Below are positions 42,966 through 52,139 of a stretch of DNA of 64,000 nt, piece after piece. Source of the DNA: Bradyrhizobium sp. LTSP885 (lineage in GTDB: Bacteria; Pseudomonadota; Alphaproteobacteria; Rhizobiales; Xanthobacteraceae). The DNA lies in the NCBI RefSeq assembly GCF_000938305.1, contig NZ_JYMT01000035.1, positions 76,751 to 140,750 of the forward strand. The letters run 5' to 3'. The translations under genes and the position numbers were made by a program. Each line of letters opens with the position of its first letter. The first letter of the stretch is position 1. The notes beneath the pieces are model-generated. The model had not been told where the DNA came from, did no database searches, and was given only the letters and a program-made list of their open reading frames with translations.

Positions 42966-45410
42966 CTAGAACGTCGCCTTCATGCCGGCGTAGAACGCAC
43001 GCGGCCGCGCTGGGCTCAGCGAACGGGGATCGGTGAAATTTGCGCCACCGTTGGCATAATTGGGCAATGCACCCGTTTCAAAGAAGGTGCCGTAGCTCGC
43101 GTAGCGATTATCGAAGATGTTGTCGACGCGACCGTAGATCTGGAACGTCTTGTTGATCTGATACGAGGTATGGGCGTTGAACACGGCGTAGGACGGCAGC
43201 TTCGGCTCCTGATTGGATCCATCGCCGACGAAATACTGGCTGCTGACCCAGATTGCATCACCGCCGACCTTGAACGCGTCGGTAATAGCATAATCGAAGC
43301 CGGCCTTGACGCGATGACGGGGAATGGCCGGGATCTGGTTACCGGGCAGGACCTGAATGATCCCGTTGTTCTGCTCGGCAGCCGGGCTGTTCGAGCCGAG
43401 CTGGAGCGCGTCCAGGAAGCGAGCGTCAATGAAGGAATAGCTCGCATAGACCTGCATCGCCTTCGACTTCAGATTGACCTCGGCCTCGATGCCCTGCCGG
43501 CGAGTCGCGCCGACGTTCTGGAAATAGCCGAAGCCCTGCAGCGTCGGAGATGGAATGGCCAGGATGTCGTCGGTGTTCTTGGCGCGAAAGCCGCCAAGCT
43601 TCCAGCTGAGCGTGCCGAGATTGAGCTCCTTGGTCCCGCGCAAGCCTGCTTCCACCGTATGCGAGACCACCTGCTTCAGGTCGGGGTCGGACACCAGGAA
43701 CGCTGCGATCGTGCAGGGATTGTTGGGGTCGGCGCAGCCCAGTTCCAGCGGCGTCGGGGCGCGATTGGCCTCCGAATAGCCGGCGTAGAAGGTCAGTTCG
43801 GGCGTGATCTTGTAAGTGGCGCCGATCATCGGATTGAAACGGTCGTACTCATGGTTGCCATTCAGCGCGGTCCCAAGCTGGTCCTCCAGCACGATACGGG
43901 CCGAATTGAACCGGCCGCCGCCGGTGATCGAGAACGCATTGGTCACGTCGAACGTATCGAGCGCATAGATGCCGGTATATTGGTTGGTCGTCCGCAGCGA
44001 CACCGGCCCGATCGTGATCGGACTGCCGGATGGACCGAGGAAGATGCCGCTGCCTGATACGACGTAATTCGTGCCGATGGTGCCGAGCTCGGCACTGGCA
44101 TTGAACCAGGTGACGCTGGTGTCGAAGCTGCCACCGACGGTGAAGCGGTTGTCATGTCCGAACAGCTTGTCGTCGTTGGTTGCCTGCAGGGACAAGCCAC
44201 CCGTCGTTGACCGTGTCGAGGTTCGGTCGATCTCGCCCAGCACCGCATCGGAAGGGAACGGATTGGCAAGCTGGGTACCATTCAGGCCGAAGGCAGGCGT
44301 CGTGTCATCGCCGAAGCACAAAAATCCTGCCGGGGTGCTGCAGGGCTGCGTTCCGGTTGGATTGCCGTCCTGGGTATCCTGCTTGAAAAAACGCAGATGC
44401 GCTGATCCCTCGATGGTCCAGGTCGGCGTCGCCTCCACCTTGCCGGTCAGATTGAAATAGCCGACTTGGTTGTGTGAGGTTTGCGGCGTGGTGTAGGTCG
44501 CGCCCCAGTATTGCTGCAGCAGCTCGGCGGGCACTGTGGCCGCGGCGCCAAATTTGTTGTCGGCGACCCCCATGTTGAGGTGGAACTCGTTGACGTCGTT
44601 CTTGTAGGCAACATCGCCGTAGAAACGCCTTATGTCGGACTGCGAGAAGTTGCGGAAGCCGTCGTCGTGCACGCCCTCGATGGCGCCGTAGACGGCATAG
44701 TTGTTGTCGACCTGCTTGCCCCACTGCCCCGAGCCCTGGATGCGGCCGAATGAGCCGCCCATCACGTTGATCTCGGTGCCCTGATAGCTGAAACCATCCT
44801 TCATCTGCATATTGACCGCGCCGCCGAGCGCGTTCAGGCCGAAGGCGGGATTATTGGTCACGACGGTGACCGACTTGATCGCAGCGGTCGGGATCAGGTC
44901 CCAGTTGACGGCGTCGGCAAACGCTTCGTTGATGCGAACCCCGTTCTGGTAAACCGCAAGCCCCTGCGGCGTGCCCGACACCGGCGAAGCGACAAACCCA
45001 CGGAACTGCACATCCGGCTGGAATGGATTGCCGGCCACCTCGTTGATGGTGATGGAGGGCACGCTCTGGAGCAGGGCGTCAGTGATGTTTGGCGAACCAG
45101 TCCGCTCGATCTGCCTGCTGTCGACGATGTTGACGCTGGCCGGGACCTTGTCGGCATCGATCTCCGATGCTGACGTGGATGTCGATGCAGGCGCAGTTGG
45201 TATGACAACCCTCGGCCGGGCCCGAACGATGCGGGTCGCGTCTCGCGGGCGGCCGCGCTTCACACCATTGCCCGGCGACGTCACCTCGACCGGCGGCAGG
45301 GTTTCAATCCGCTCCGACGCACTCTGAGCATAGGCAACGTCGTGTCCAACGACCACGCCCGTCGCAATTGACGCGACCACCACAAACCGCACGCCGCCCA
45401 TCCATCCCAC
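42966..45410 (-). CDS. TonB-dependent outer-membrane receptor (candidate lanthanide/lanthanophore receptor)
   Basis: 814 residues. A signal peptide (cleavage near AYAQ residue 28) is followed by a long proline- and serine-rich linker and the plug domain (VPASVNIVDSRQIERTGSPNITDALLQSVPSITI near 90-125), then the 22-strand barrel ending in the terminal Phe of FYAGMKATF. Barrel-domain DNIFDNRYASYGTFF near 770 is typical. In Methylobacterium the lut lanthanide-uptake system uses a TonB receptor; this gene's place between xoxF and the Lut-like ABC genes supports the same role. Substrate is not shown by sequence alone. Confidence 0.9.
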   Translation of the reverse strand: MGWMGGVRFVVVASIATGVVVGHDVAYAQSASERIETLPPVEVTSPGNGVKRGRPRDATRIVRARPRVVIPTAPASTSTSASEIDADKVPASVNIVDSRQIERTGSPNITDALLQSVPSITINEVAGNPFQPDVQFRGFVASPVSGTPQGLAVYQNGVRINEAFADAVNWDLIPTAAIKSVTVVTNNPAFGLNALGGAVNMQMKDGFSYQGTEINVMGGSFGRIQGSGQWGKQVDNNYAVYGAIEGVHDDGFRNFSQSDIRRFYGDVAYKNDVNEFHLNMGVADNKFGAAATVPAELLQQYWGATYTTPQTSHNQVGYFNLTGKVEATPTWTIEGSAHLRFFKQDTQDGNPTGTQPCSTPAGFLCFGDDTTPAFGLNGTQLANPFPSDAVLGEIDRTSTRSTTGGLSLQATNDDKLFGHDNRFTVGGSFDTSVTWFNASAELGTIGTNYVVSGSGIFLGPSGSPITIGPVSLRTTNQYTGIYALDTFDVTNAFSITGGGRFNSARIVLEDQLGTALNGNHEYDRFNPMIGATYKITPELTFYAGYSEANRAPTPLELGCADPNNPCTIAAFLVSDPDLKQVVSHTVEAGLRGTKELNLGTLSWKLGGFRAKNTDDILAIPSPTLQGFGYFQNVGATRRQGIEAEVNLKSKAMQVYASYSFIDARFLDALQLGSNSPAAEQNNGIIQVLPGNQIPAIPRHRVKAGFDYAITDAFKVGGDAIWVSSQYFVGDGSNQEPKLPSYAVFNAHTSYQINKTFQIYGRVDNIFDNRYASYGTFFETGALPNYANGGANFTDPRSLSPARPRAFYAGMKATF

Positions 45411-45545
45411 CCGTTGCAGCCCGGCTTATTGATCCCCACCGGTTCTTGCAGCGATACTAGTGAGCAGAACGAGAGCTGCGCTACCATTAATTGTTCCCGA
45501 AAGATTCGGGAAAAAATCCCGATCGAGGTCGGCGATCTGGTTCCC

Positions 45546-46910
45546 TTAGGGTTGTGCGGCCTTTGGAACGAGCGCTTCGACCGTCACGCCATCGTCACCG
45601 GAATTGACGTTGAGCGTCCCGCCCAGCGCGAGGATTCGTTCGCGCATGCCGGTCAAACCAAGCCCGAGCTTGTGGTCGGGCCGCAGACCACGTCCATTGT
45701 CGCTGACGCGCACCAGCGCACAACCTCGGCTGCCATGCACGCCGGTCTGCCGTTCCGCAGCTTCGATCGAAATATTGACCGCGGTTGCTTCGGCGTGCCG
45801 GAAAACATTGGTAAGCGCTTCCTGGACGATACGGTAGATGGTGAGGTCGGCGGTCTCGCCGGTGTCGCCGAGCGCGTTCGAAATGCTGCTTTCAATTTCC
45901 ACATCGGGATGCGTCTCGCTCCACATTCGAATCAACGCGCCGAGCGCTTCGCGAAGTCCCAGTTCAGCGAGACCGACCGGACGCAATCGTTCGAGGATCC
46001 GGCGGGTGAATTGCTGGAGCGCGTTGACCTGTTCGAGGATTGCGTTGCCGTGCTTGCGGAATGCGGCCGGATCAGACTTGTCGGCCTCCGACAGCCGCGT
46101 CAAGGCGCTGGCATGCGCGCGCAGCGCAAACAGATAGGGTCCGAACTCGTCATGCAGTTCGCGCGCGATTTCCTTGCGCTCCGAATCCTGCAGCGAGACT
46201 GCGCGCTCGGCGAGCAGTCGCTTGCCCTCCACCGCCTCGCCCAGGGTTGCCGCAAGATGGTTCAGTTTGGCACAGATCGCGGCCAGTTCAGGCGATCCGC
46301 CGGGTTCGACGCGCACATCGTAAAACCCGGCCTCGATGTTGGTCATGGCCTCCGACAACGCCTGCAGTGGCGCAAGCGCGCGACCGACGACCAGCATGGT
46401 CACCAGCAACAGCGCAATCGCGATCGCCGAGCCGACTTCGAGCTGGGTGACGATGCCGTCCCAGATCTCGGCCATTTCATCGTCGGGATGCGAGGTGATG
46501 AGCAGCGACTGCGACTTGCCGTGAACGGAAATCGGCACCCGCACCGAGGTCTGCTCGGGATGCACCAGCGCGACGAACCACGCTGGCGGGGCGCGCAGGT
46601 CGCCCTCTTCCTCCGGACGCTCGCGCGTCTTGCCGGCCGCATCCCCCTCCCGTGTGATGCTGACGTGACGCAGCCGGCTGAGATCGTCGACGATCTGATC
46701 GAGCTGCGCGTCGGGATCCGGCGCCACGTTGAGACCGGCAACGATCGTCTCGACGAATTCACGTGCCAGCCGGATCACGCTCTGGTCTTCGGCCTGGACG
46801 CGAGGGCCCGCTTCAAGCACAAGCCGCGCGATGTTGATGCCCAGCCCGAGCATCAATATCAGCGCCAGCAGCAGGTTGATCCGCCCGCGCAAGGATAGTT
46901 TTCGCCACAT
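45546..46910 (-). CDS. Sensor histidine kinase, MoxY/FlhS-like
   Basis: 454-residue membrane kinase. A transmembrane helix at 12-30, a periplasmic domain of about 135 residues (LapD/MoxY-type), a second helix near 160-180, a HAMP linker (LAPLQALSEAMTNIEAGFYDV), then the HisKA_3 box with the phosphorylated His in EIARELHDEFG near 268. The ATPase motifs EALTNVFRHAEA, DNGRGL and GLGLTGMRERI follow. It is divergent from a NarL-type regulator 116 bases away, its obvious partner. Such pairs (MoxYX, FlhSR) control methanol and formaldehyde oxidation in Paracoccus and relatives; here that is inference. Confidence 0.9.
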   Translation of the reverse strand: MWRKLSLRGRINLLLALILMLGLGINIARLVLEAGPRVQAEDQSVIRLAREFVETIVAGLNVAPDPDAQLDQIVDDLSRLRHVSITREGDAAGKTRERPEEEGDLRAPPAWFVALVHPEQTSVRVPISVHGKSQSLLITSHPDDEMAEIWDGIVTQLEVGSAIAIALLLVTMLVVGRALAPLQALSEAMTNIEAGFYDVRVEPGGSPELAAICAKLNHLAATLGEAVEGKRLLAERAVSLQDSERKEIARELHDEFGPYLFALRAHASALTRLSEADKSDPAAFRKHGNAILEQVNALQQFTRRILERLRPVGLAELGLREALGALIRMWSETHPDVEIESSISNALGDTGETADLTIYRIVQEALTNVFRHAEATAVNISIEAAERQTGVHGSRGCALVRVSDNGRGLRPDHKLGLGLTGMRERILALGGTLNVNSGDDGVTVEALVPKAAQP

Positions 46911-47026
46911 TGCCTTGCCCCCGACCGTGAGGTCCTCCTCCCAGAGGATCGTTGACAGCCAAACTTGCCCGGCTATCTAATCGCAGCCTACTGCAATCCT
47001 GCAAAGCAGGTCGATGGGACAACGCT

Positions 47027-47647
47027 ATGCGCATTCTGATCGTTGATGACCACCCCATCGTGGCGTCGGGTTGCCGTACGATATTCGCCGACGATCCCGA
47101 GATCGCCTTGCTCGAGGCGCCGGATGCCGAGAGCGGCGAGCGGGCTTTCGTTGCCGAAAAGCCCGACATCTGCGTGATCGACATCAACCTGCCGACCGTT
47201 TCGGGCTTCGAGCTGGCACGCCGCATCCTGGTGCGCGACGCGGCCGCACGCATCATCATGTTCAGCATGAACGACGATCCGGTGTTTGCCGCCCGCGCCA
47301 TCGACATCGGCGCCAAGGGGTACGTCTCCAAGACCGGCGACCCCAATGATCTGGCAGAAGCGGTCCGCGAGGTCGGCAATGGCGGTGTCTACCTGCCGCC
47401 CGCGATCGCGCGCAGCGTCGCCTTCGCGCGGCCGACTTTCGCGCAAAATCCACTGTCGAAGCTGACGTCGCGCGAGTTGGAAATCTTGCGACTGCTCAGT
47501 TCCGGCAAGAGCCTGTCGGAGATCGCCTGGCTGGTTCATTCCTCGTATAAGACGGTCGCCAACACGTCCTCGATCATGCGCCAGAAGCTCGGCGTGCGCT
47601 CGTCGGCGGAGCTCGTGCGATTGGCGATCGAAAGCGGCGTCGCCTGA
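47027..47647 (+). CDS. Response regulator, NarL/LuxR type (MoxX/FlhR-like)
   Basis: 206 residues. The receiver domain (1-118) has the acidic pair at VDDHP, the phosphorylated Asp52 in CVIDINLP and the Lys in YVSKTGD. The C-terminal LuxR helix-turn-helix is LTSRELEILRLLSSGKSLSEIAWLV near 148 and on. ATG 47027 is the start; a longer frame overlaps the divergent promoter. It lies 28 bases before the S-formylglutathione hydrolase gene and is probably cotranscribed with it, tying the regulator to formaldehyde oxidation. Confidence 0.92.
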   Translation: MRILIVDDHPIVASGCRTIFADDPEIALLEAPDAESGERAFVAEKPDICVIDINLPTVSGFELARRILVRDAAARIIMFSMNDDPVFAARAIDIGAKGYVSKTGDPNDLAEAVREVGNGGVYLPPAIARSVAFARPTFAQNPLSKLTSRELEILRLLSSGKSLSEIAWLVHSSYKTVANTSSIMRQKLGVRSSAELVRLAIESGVA

Positions 47648-47675
47648 AGCTGCGCTCCTATCAAGGAACATGACG

Positions 47676-48515
47676 ATGCAGACGGTTTCCCAGAACAAAT
47701 CTCATGGCGGCACGCAAGGCGTGTACCGGCATCCCAGCCGCGAGACCAAGACCGACATGACTTTCTCGGTCTTTGTCCCGGACCATTCGGCCGGCGCAAA
47801 GCTGCCGGTGGTCACCTATCTGTCGGGCCTGACCTGCACCCATGCCAACGTCACCGACAAAGGCGAGTTCCGAGCGGCATGTGCCGAGCTTGGCCTGATC
47901 TTTGTCGCCCCCGACACCAGCCCACGCGGCGAGGGCGTGCCCGGTGATCCCGCGAATGCGTATGATTTCGGGCTTGGGGCGGGCTTCTATGTCGATGCGA
48001 CCGAGGATCCGTTTGCGCGCAACTACCGCATGTGGAGCTATGTCACCGAGGAGTTGCCGCAGCTGATCGCCGAGCAATTCCCCGTCGATGCCAAACGGCA
48101 ATCGATCCTCGGCCATTCGATGGGCGGCCACGGCGCGCTGACGGTGGCGCTGCGCCATCCCGATCGCTATCGCGCGGCGAGCGCCTTTGCGCCGATCGTG
48201 GCGCCTTCGCAGGTGCCATGGGGCAACAAGGCGCTGGGCGGTTATCTCGGCGGCAACAAGACTACATGGCGAAAGCACGATGCGGTCGCGCTGATCGAGG
48301 ATGGCGCGCGATTCTCTGAGTTGCTGGTCGATTACGGCGACGCCGACCAGTTCCTCACCGAGCAGCTTCGGCCCGAGCTGCTGAAGGCCGCTTGCGAGAA
48401 GGCCAATATCCCCCTCACCCTGCGGCGCCAACCGGGCTACGATCACAGCTACTATTTCATCTCGACCTTCATGGCCGATCATCTGCGCTGGCATGCCGCG
48501 CGTCTGAAGGGCTGA
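47676..48515 (+). CDS. fghA: S-formylglutathione hydrolase
   Basis: 279-residue esterase-D-type hydrolase that splits S-formylglutathione to formate and glutathione. The N-terminal GVYRHPSRETKTDMTFSVF, LTCTHANVTDKGEF with the oxyanion region near 50, nucleophilic Ser in ILGHSMGGHGAL near 147, and the His in PGYDHSYYFI near 255 are all standard. ATG 47676 has AAGGA eight bases upstream; ATG 47670 is an alternative. Together with gfa and frmA it completes glutathione-dependent formaldehyde oxidation. Confidence 0.95.
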   Translation: MQTVSQNKSHGGTQGVYRHPSRETKTDMTFSVFVPDHSAGAKLPVVTYLSGLTCTHANVTDKGEFRAACAELGLIFVAPDTSPRGEGVPGDPANAYDFGLGAGFYVDATEDPFARNYRMWSYVTEELPQLIAEQFPVDAKRQSILGHSMGGHGALTVALRHPDRYRAASAFAPIVAPSQVPWGNKALGGYLGGNKTTWRKHDAVALIEDGARFSELLVDYGDADQFLTEQLRPELLKAACEKANIPLTLRRQPGYDHSYYFISTFMADHLRWHAARLKG

Positions 48516-48526
48516 TCTCTCCTTGC

Positions 48527-49042
48527 CTATTTCAGCTGCGGCGCGCCGTAGCCCGGCGCGAGCAGGCGATTGCGAACGAGATAGTCGATCGCACGGGACC
48601 AGGATTCATCGGTGTTGCCCCGCATGTCGACACTCATGGCGGCGAGCAATTGTCCCGTCGGCACGTCGCGCAGACAGAGATTGACGTTGAGGATGAGGTT
48701 GGAGGCCTTCTGCACCACGCCGGTGATCGAGACATCGGCGCCGAGTTCACGAGCCAGCTTCACATCGCATCCGCCGCAGGCCTGAAGATTGCTGCCGTGC
48801 GCCGCAGCATTCACAGGCGCGATGTCGAGCAGGCGGAACTTGCCAGAGTCCGCCAGGTCCTTGCGCACCTGATCACCGATGCGACCGAGTCGCGCCTGCT
48901 CGTCGCTCCGCGGTCCGTTCACTTCTCCCTGCAGGCTGGTGTCGATCAACTCGAAATCGAACACCGCGATCTTGGGCGGTTCGACATGCGCCGCCGCCGA
49001 TATCACGAGCATGGGTATGACCAGGATGAACCACGATCTCAT
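48527..49042 (-). CDS. Secreted DUF3280-like protein
   Basis: 171 residues with a short signal peptide (SWFILVIPMLVISAAAHV, cleavage near residue 19). The mature protein begins PKIAVFDFELIDTSLQGE, the opening of the DUF3280 family often seen near methanol-oxidation genes, and has NLQACGGCDVKLARELGAD near 87 with a CGGC pair that could bind metal or heme-like ligands or form a disulfide. It is divergent from the Lut-like binding protein gene across 111 bases. Function unknown. Confidence 0.75.
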   Translation of the reverse strand: MRSWFILVIPMLVISAAAHVEPPKIAVFDFELIDTSLQGEVNGPRSDEQARLGRIGDQVRKDLADSGKFRLLDIAPVNAAAHGSNLQACGGCDVKLARELGADVSITGVVQKASNLILNVNLCLRDVPTGQLLAAMSVDMRGNTDESWSRAIDYLVRNRLLAPGYGAPQLK

Positions 49043-49153
49043 GATTGTGAACCAATCGAAATTTGTAACCTCGCAACGACCAAAGGCGGGGGTTGCAAGC
49101 TAGGACAATTCGGTCATGTTGCAAATCAAGAGAAAAACGTGACGGGAGGATTT

Positions 49154-50335
49154 ATGTTCCGGTGGCTGATCGGCACGATCGCGCTCAGCATGGTGGCAAC
49201 TCAGGCGCTCGCGGCCGATCCGGTCGAGATCCACGTCGGCTATCTCGGCCATGCCGGCATCAAATCAACGCTCTCGCTGGTCGAACAGCCTGCCGACAAT
49301 GACGGCATCGCCGGCGCGCGCCTTGCGATCGAGGACAACAATACGACCGGAAAATTTCTCAATCAGCGCTTTATTCTCGATGAAATCAGGGTCAAGGACA
49401 GCGACGACGTCGCCAAGGCCGCGACCGATCTCGCCGGTCACGTCGACTATATCATCACTGATCTGCCGGCCGACGCCCTGCTCAAGGTCGCCGACGCGTT
49501 GCGTGATCGCGGCACCGTGCTCTTGAACGTCGGCGCGATCGACGACCGGCTGCGCGAGCAGGATTGTCGCGCCAATGTCATCCATGTCGCTCCGACCCGC
49601 ACCATGCTGGCGGATGCGCTCGCCCAATACCTGGTGTGGAAGCAGTGGAAGCGCTGGCTGCTGGTCTCGGGCTCGCATGATCAGGACAAGCTTTACGCCG
49701 ACGCGTTGCGCCGCGCTGCGACACGCTTCGGCGCCAAGATCGTCCAGGAACGCACCTTCGAGGACACCGGCGGCGCGCGCCGCACCGACTCTGGCGTGAC
49801 GCTGATCCAGCGTCAGATGCCGGTGTTCACGCAGCAGGCGCCGGCCTATGACGTCCTCGTCGCCGCCGACGAGAGCGAGGTGTTTGCGGACTATCTGCCC
49901 TACCGGACCTGGGATCCGCGGCCGGTGGCGGGCTCGGCCGGCCTGGTGCCGACGAGCTGGAGCGCGGCGCATGATCAATGGGGCGCGGTACAGATCCAGA
50001 ACCGCTTCATGAAGCTGAATATGCGGCGCATGACCGCGCTCGACATGCAGGCATGGACCGCGGCGCGCATGATCGGAGAAGCGACAGCGCGCACCAATTC
50101 CGGCGACCCGAAGAAGGTCACGGCCTTCCTCAAGGGGCCGGATTTTTCGGTCGCCGCGTTCAAAGGCACGCGGCTGACCCTGCGGGACTGGAATTGGCAG
50201 CTCCGCCAGCCGATCCTTCTGGCCGACGGGCGCATGGTCGTCTCGGTCTCGCCGCAGGAAGGCTTCCTGCATCAGGTGTCCGAGCTCGACACGCTCGGTG
50301 TTGACCGGCCCGAGACGAAGTGCAAGCTGCAGTGA
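49154..50335 (+). CDS. ABC transporter substrate-binding protein, PQQ-dehydrogenase-associated (LutA-like)
   Basis: 393-residue periplasmic binding protein of the Liv-like fold, in the family named for ABC systems tied to PQQ alcohol dehydrogenases. The signal peptide is FRWLIGTIALSMVATQALA. Features: LVEQPADNDGIAGARLAIEDNNTTGKFL near 40 and the C-terminal LADGRMVVSVSPQEGFLHQ. GGGAGGA precedes ATG 49154. It starts the set binding protein, beta-propeller, ATPase, permease and secreted protein, a gene order like the lanthanide lut cluster of Methylobacterium. The direct ligand is unknown. Confidence 0.88.
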   Translation: MFRWLIGTIALSMVATQALAADPVEIHVGYLGHAGIKSTLSLVEQPADNDGIAGARLAIEDNNTTGKFLNQRFILDEIRVKDSDDVAKAATDLAGHVDYIITDLPADALLKVADALRDRGTVLLNVGAIDDRLREQDCRANVIHVAPTRTMLADALAQYLVWKQWKRWLLVSGSHDQDKLYADALRRAATRFGAKIVQERTFEDTGGARRTDSGVTLIQRQMPVFTQQAPAYDVLVAADESEVFADYLPYRTWDPRPVAGSAGLVPTSWSAAHDQWGAVQIQNRFMKLNMRRMTALDMQAWTAARMIGEATARTNSGDPKKVTAFLKGPDFSVAAFKGTRLTLRDWNWQLRQPILLADGRMVVSVSPQEGFLHQVSELDTLGVDRPETKCKLQ

Positions 50336-50349
50336 GGGAGATATAACGC

Positions 50350-51321
50350 ATGTGGCGCCGCTGTCTGTTGACCGGGATGTTCGCCTGGCTCGCCGCCGCC
50401 GCGCCGGCGTCCGCATTCGTTGCCTACGTCTCCAACGAGAAGGGCAACACTGTTACGGTGATCGACACCGACAGCTGGACGGTGACAAAAACCATCAAGG
50501 TCGGCCAGCGGCCGCGCGGCATCGAGTTCTCGCGCGATGGCAAGTTCGTGATGGTCGCGGTCGGCGACGACGACACGATCCAGATGATCGATACCAAGAC
50601 CCAGGAGATCGTCGACACCCTGCCCTCGGGTCCCGACCCTGAATTGTTCACCCAGGATGCTGCCGGCAAGACCATGTATGTCGCCAACGAGAACGACAAC
50701 ACCGTCACGGTGATCGACCTCGAGAAGCGCGCCCGGCTGGGCGACATCCAGGTCGGTGTCGAACCGGAAGGCATGGCCGTCAGCCCCGACGGCAAGATCC
50801 TGATCAACACCTCCGAGACCACCAGCATGGCGCATTTCATCGACACGGCGACGCGCCAGATCGTGGCCAACGTGCTGGTCGATTCGCGGCCCCGCTTCGC
50901 CGCGTTCAAGCGTGACGGCTCCGAATTGTGGGTCTCCTCCGAGATCGGCGGCACAGTGTCGATCGTCGATCCCGTCAAGCATGAGGTGACGGGCAAGGTC
51001 ACCTTCGAGATTCCCGGCTTGCGCAGCGAGGCGATCCAGCCCGTCGGCATCGGCATGACCAAGGACGGCAAGACCGCTTTCGTCGCGCTCGGCCCGGCCA
51101 ACCGCGTCGCGGTCGTCGATGGCGCCACCCACAAGGTCACCAAATATCTGCTGGTCGGACAGCGGGTCTGGCACATGGACTTCACCCCGGACGAAAAATA
51201 TCTGCTGGTCACCAATGGCGTCTCCAACGACGTCTCGGTGATCGACGTCGCCGCCCAGAAGGTGATCAAGACCATTCAGGTCGGCGAGTTGCCCTGGGGA
51301 ATCACGATCGCGCAGCCATGA
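50350..51321 (+). CDS. PQQ-catabolism-associated beta-propeller (YVTN-repeat) protein
   Basis: 323 residues with a signal peptide (about 1-22, ending APASA) and seven repeated blades such as AYVSNEKGNTVTVIDTDSW, YVANENDNTVTVIDLEK and LVTNGVSNDVSVIDVAAQK, a YVTN-type propeller. It is 14 bases after the binding-protein gene and overlaps the ATPase gene by four bases. Proteins of this kind accompany quinoprotein-linked ABC genes; a periplasmic scaffold or delivery role is possible, and a lanthanide link comes from its lut-like context. Confidence 0.88.
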   Translation: MWRRCLLTGMFAWLAAAAPASAFVAYVSNEKGNTVTVIDTDSWTVTKTIKVGQRPRGIEFSRDGKFVMVAVGDDDTIQMIDTKTQEIVDTLPSGPDPELFTQDAAGKTMYVANENDNTVTVIDLEKRARLGDIQVGVEPEGMAVSPDGKILINTSETTSMAHFIDTATRQIVANVLVDSRPRFAAFKRDGSELWVSSEIGGTVSIVDPVKHEVTGKVTFEIPGLRSEAIQPVGIGMTKDGKTAFVALGPANRVAVVDGATHKVTKYLLVGQRVWHMDFTPDEKYLLVTNGVSNDVSVIDVAAQKVIKTIQVGELPWGITIAQP

Positions 51322-52139
51322 CAGCAACCGACGCGCACATCTCGAGCCAGCCTCTGCCGGACGCCGCCTCCGAACCCGGCGCAGCCGTGCAGCCCGCGCT
51401 GTCGATCGACCATGTCAGCCACAGCTATGGTCCGCGTCACGCCCTGATCGACATCAATTTCACCGTCGCGCCGGCCAGTTTCACCGCGCTGCTTGGCCTC
51501 AACGGCGCCGGAAAGAGCACGCTGTTCTCGCTGGTGACGCGGCTGTTCGGCATCCAGACCGGCCGGATCGGCATCTTCGGCCACGACATCAGCCGCACGC
51601 CGGGCGATGCGCTGCGGCTGTTGGGCGTGGTGTTCCAGCCGCGAACGATCGACCTCGATCTCTCGCTGACGCAGAACCTACTCTATCACGCCGCGCTGCA
51701 CGGGATCTCGCGGCGCGAGGCGCGGTTGCGCAGTGCCGAGGTGCTTGATCGTATCGGCCTCACTGAGCGCGCCGGCAGCAAGGTGCGTGACCTCTCGGGC
51801 GGCCAGATGCGCAGGCTCGAGATCGCCCGCGCTTTGCTGCATCGGCCGCGCCTGTTGCTGCTCGACGAGGCCACCGTCGGGCTCGACGTCAAGGCGCGCG
51901 CCGACATCCTCGATCACGTCCGCCAACTCGTCACCGAACAGGGCATCGGCGTGCTCTGGGCGACGCATCTGTTCGACGAGATCATGCCTGGTGACGATCT
52001 CGTCGTGCTGCATCAGGGCAAGATGCTGGCGCACGGCCAGGTGTCGCGCGTGATCGCTGACGCCGGTGCCCAGGACGTCAACACCGCGTTCATGCGCCTG
52101 ACCGGGACAACGACGCTGTCAGGGAGAGCGCCGTCATGA
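51318..52139 (+). CDS. ABC transporter ATP-binding protein, PQQ-dehydrogenase-associated (LutE-like)
   Basis: 273-residue ATPase. Walker A LNGAGKST lies near residue 63, the signature DLSGGQMRRLEIARALL near 160 and Walker B LLLLDEATVGLD near 180. An N-terminal stretch of about 30 residues precedes the domain. It overlaps both neighbours by four bases. With the ABC-2-type permease it would form a transporter; the family profile belongs to quinoprotein-associated systems. In the lut model this complex moves lanthanide across the inner membrane, which is inference here. Confidence 0.92.
   Translation: MTATDAHISSQPLPDAASEPGAAVQPALSIDHVSHSYGPRHALIDINFTVAPASFTALLGLNGAGKSTLFSLVTRLFGIQTGRIGIFGHDISRTPGDALRLLGVVFQPRTIDLDLSLTQNLLYHAALHGISRREARLRSAEVLDRIGLTERAGSKVRDLSGGQMRRLEIARALLHRPRLLLLDEATVGLDVKARADILDHVRQLVTEQGIGVLWATHLFDEIMPGDDLVVLHQGKMLAHGQVSRVIADAGAQDVNTAFMRLTGTTTLSGRAPS

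Noticed and set aside
48392..49153. N-terminal extension of the Lut-like binding protein
   Set aside because: The extension lies over the fghA end and DUF3280 gene, while ATG 49154 has a GGGAGGA site and starts a signal peptide.
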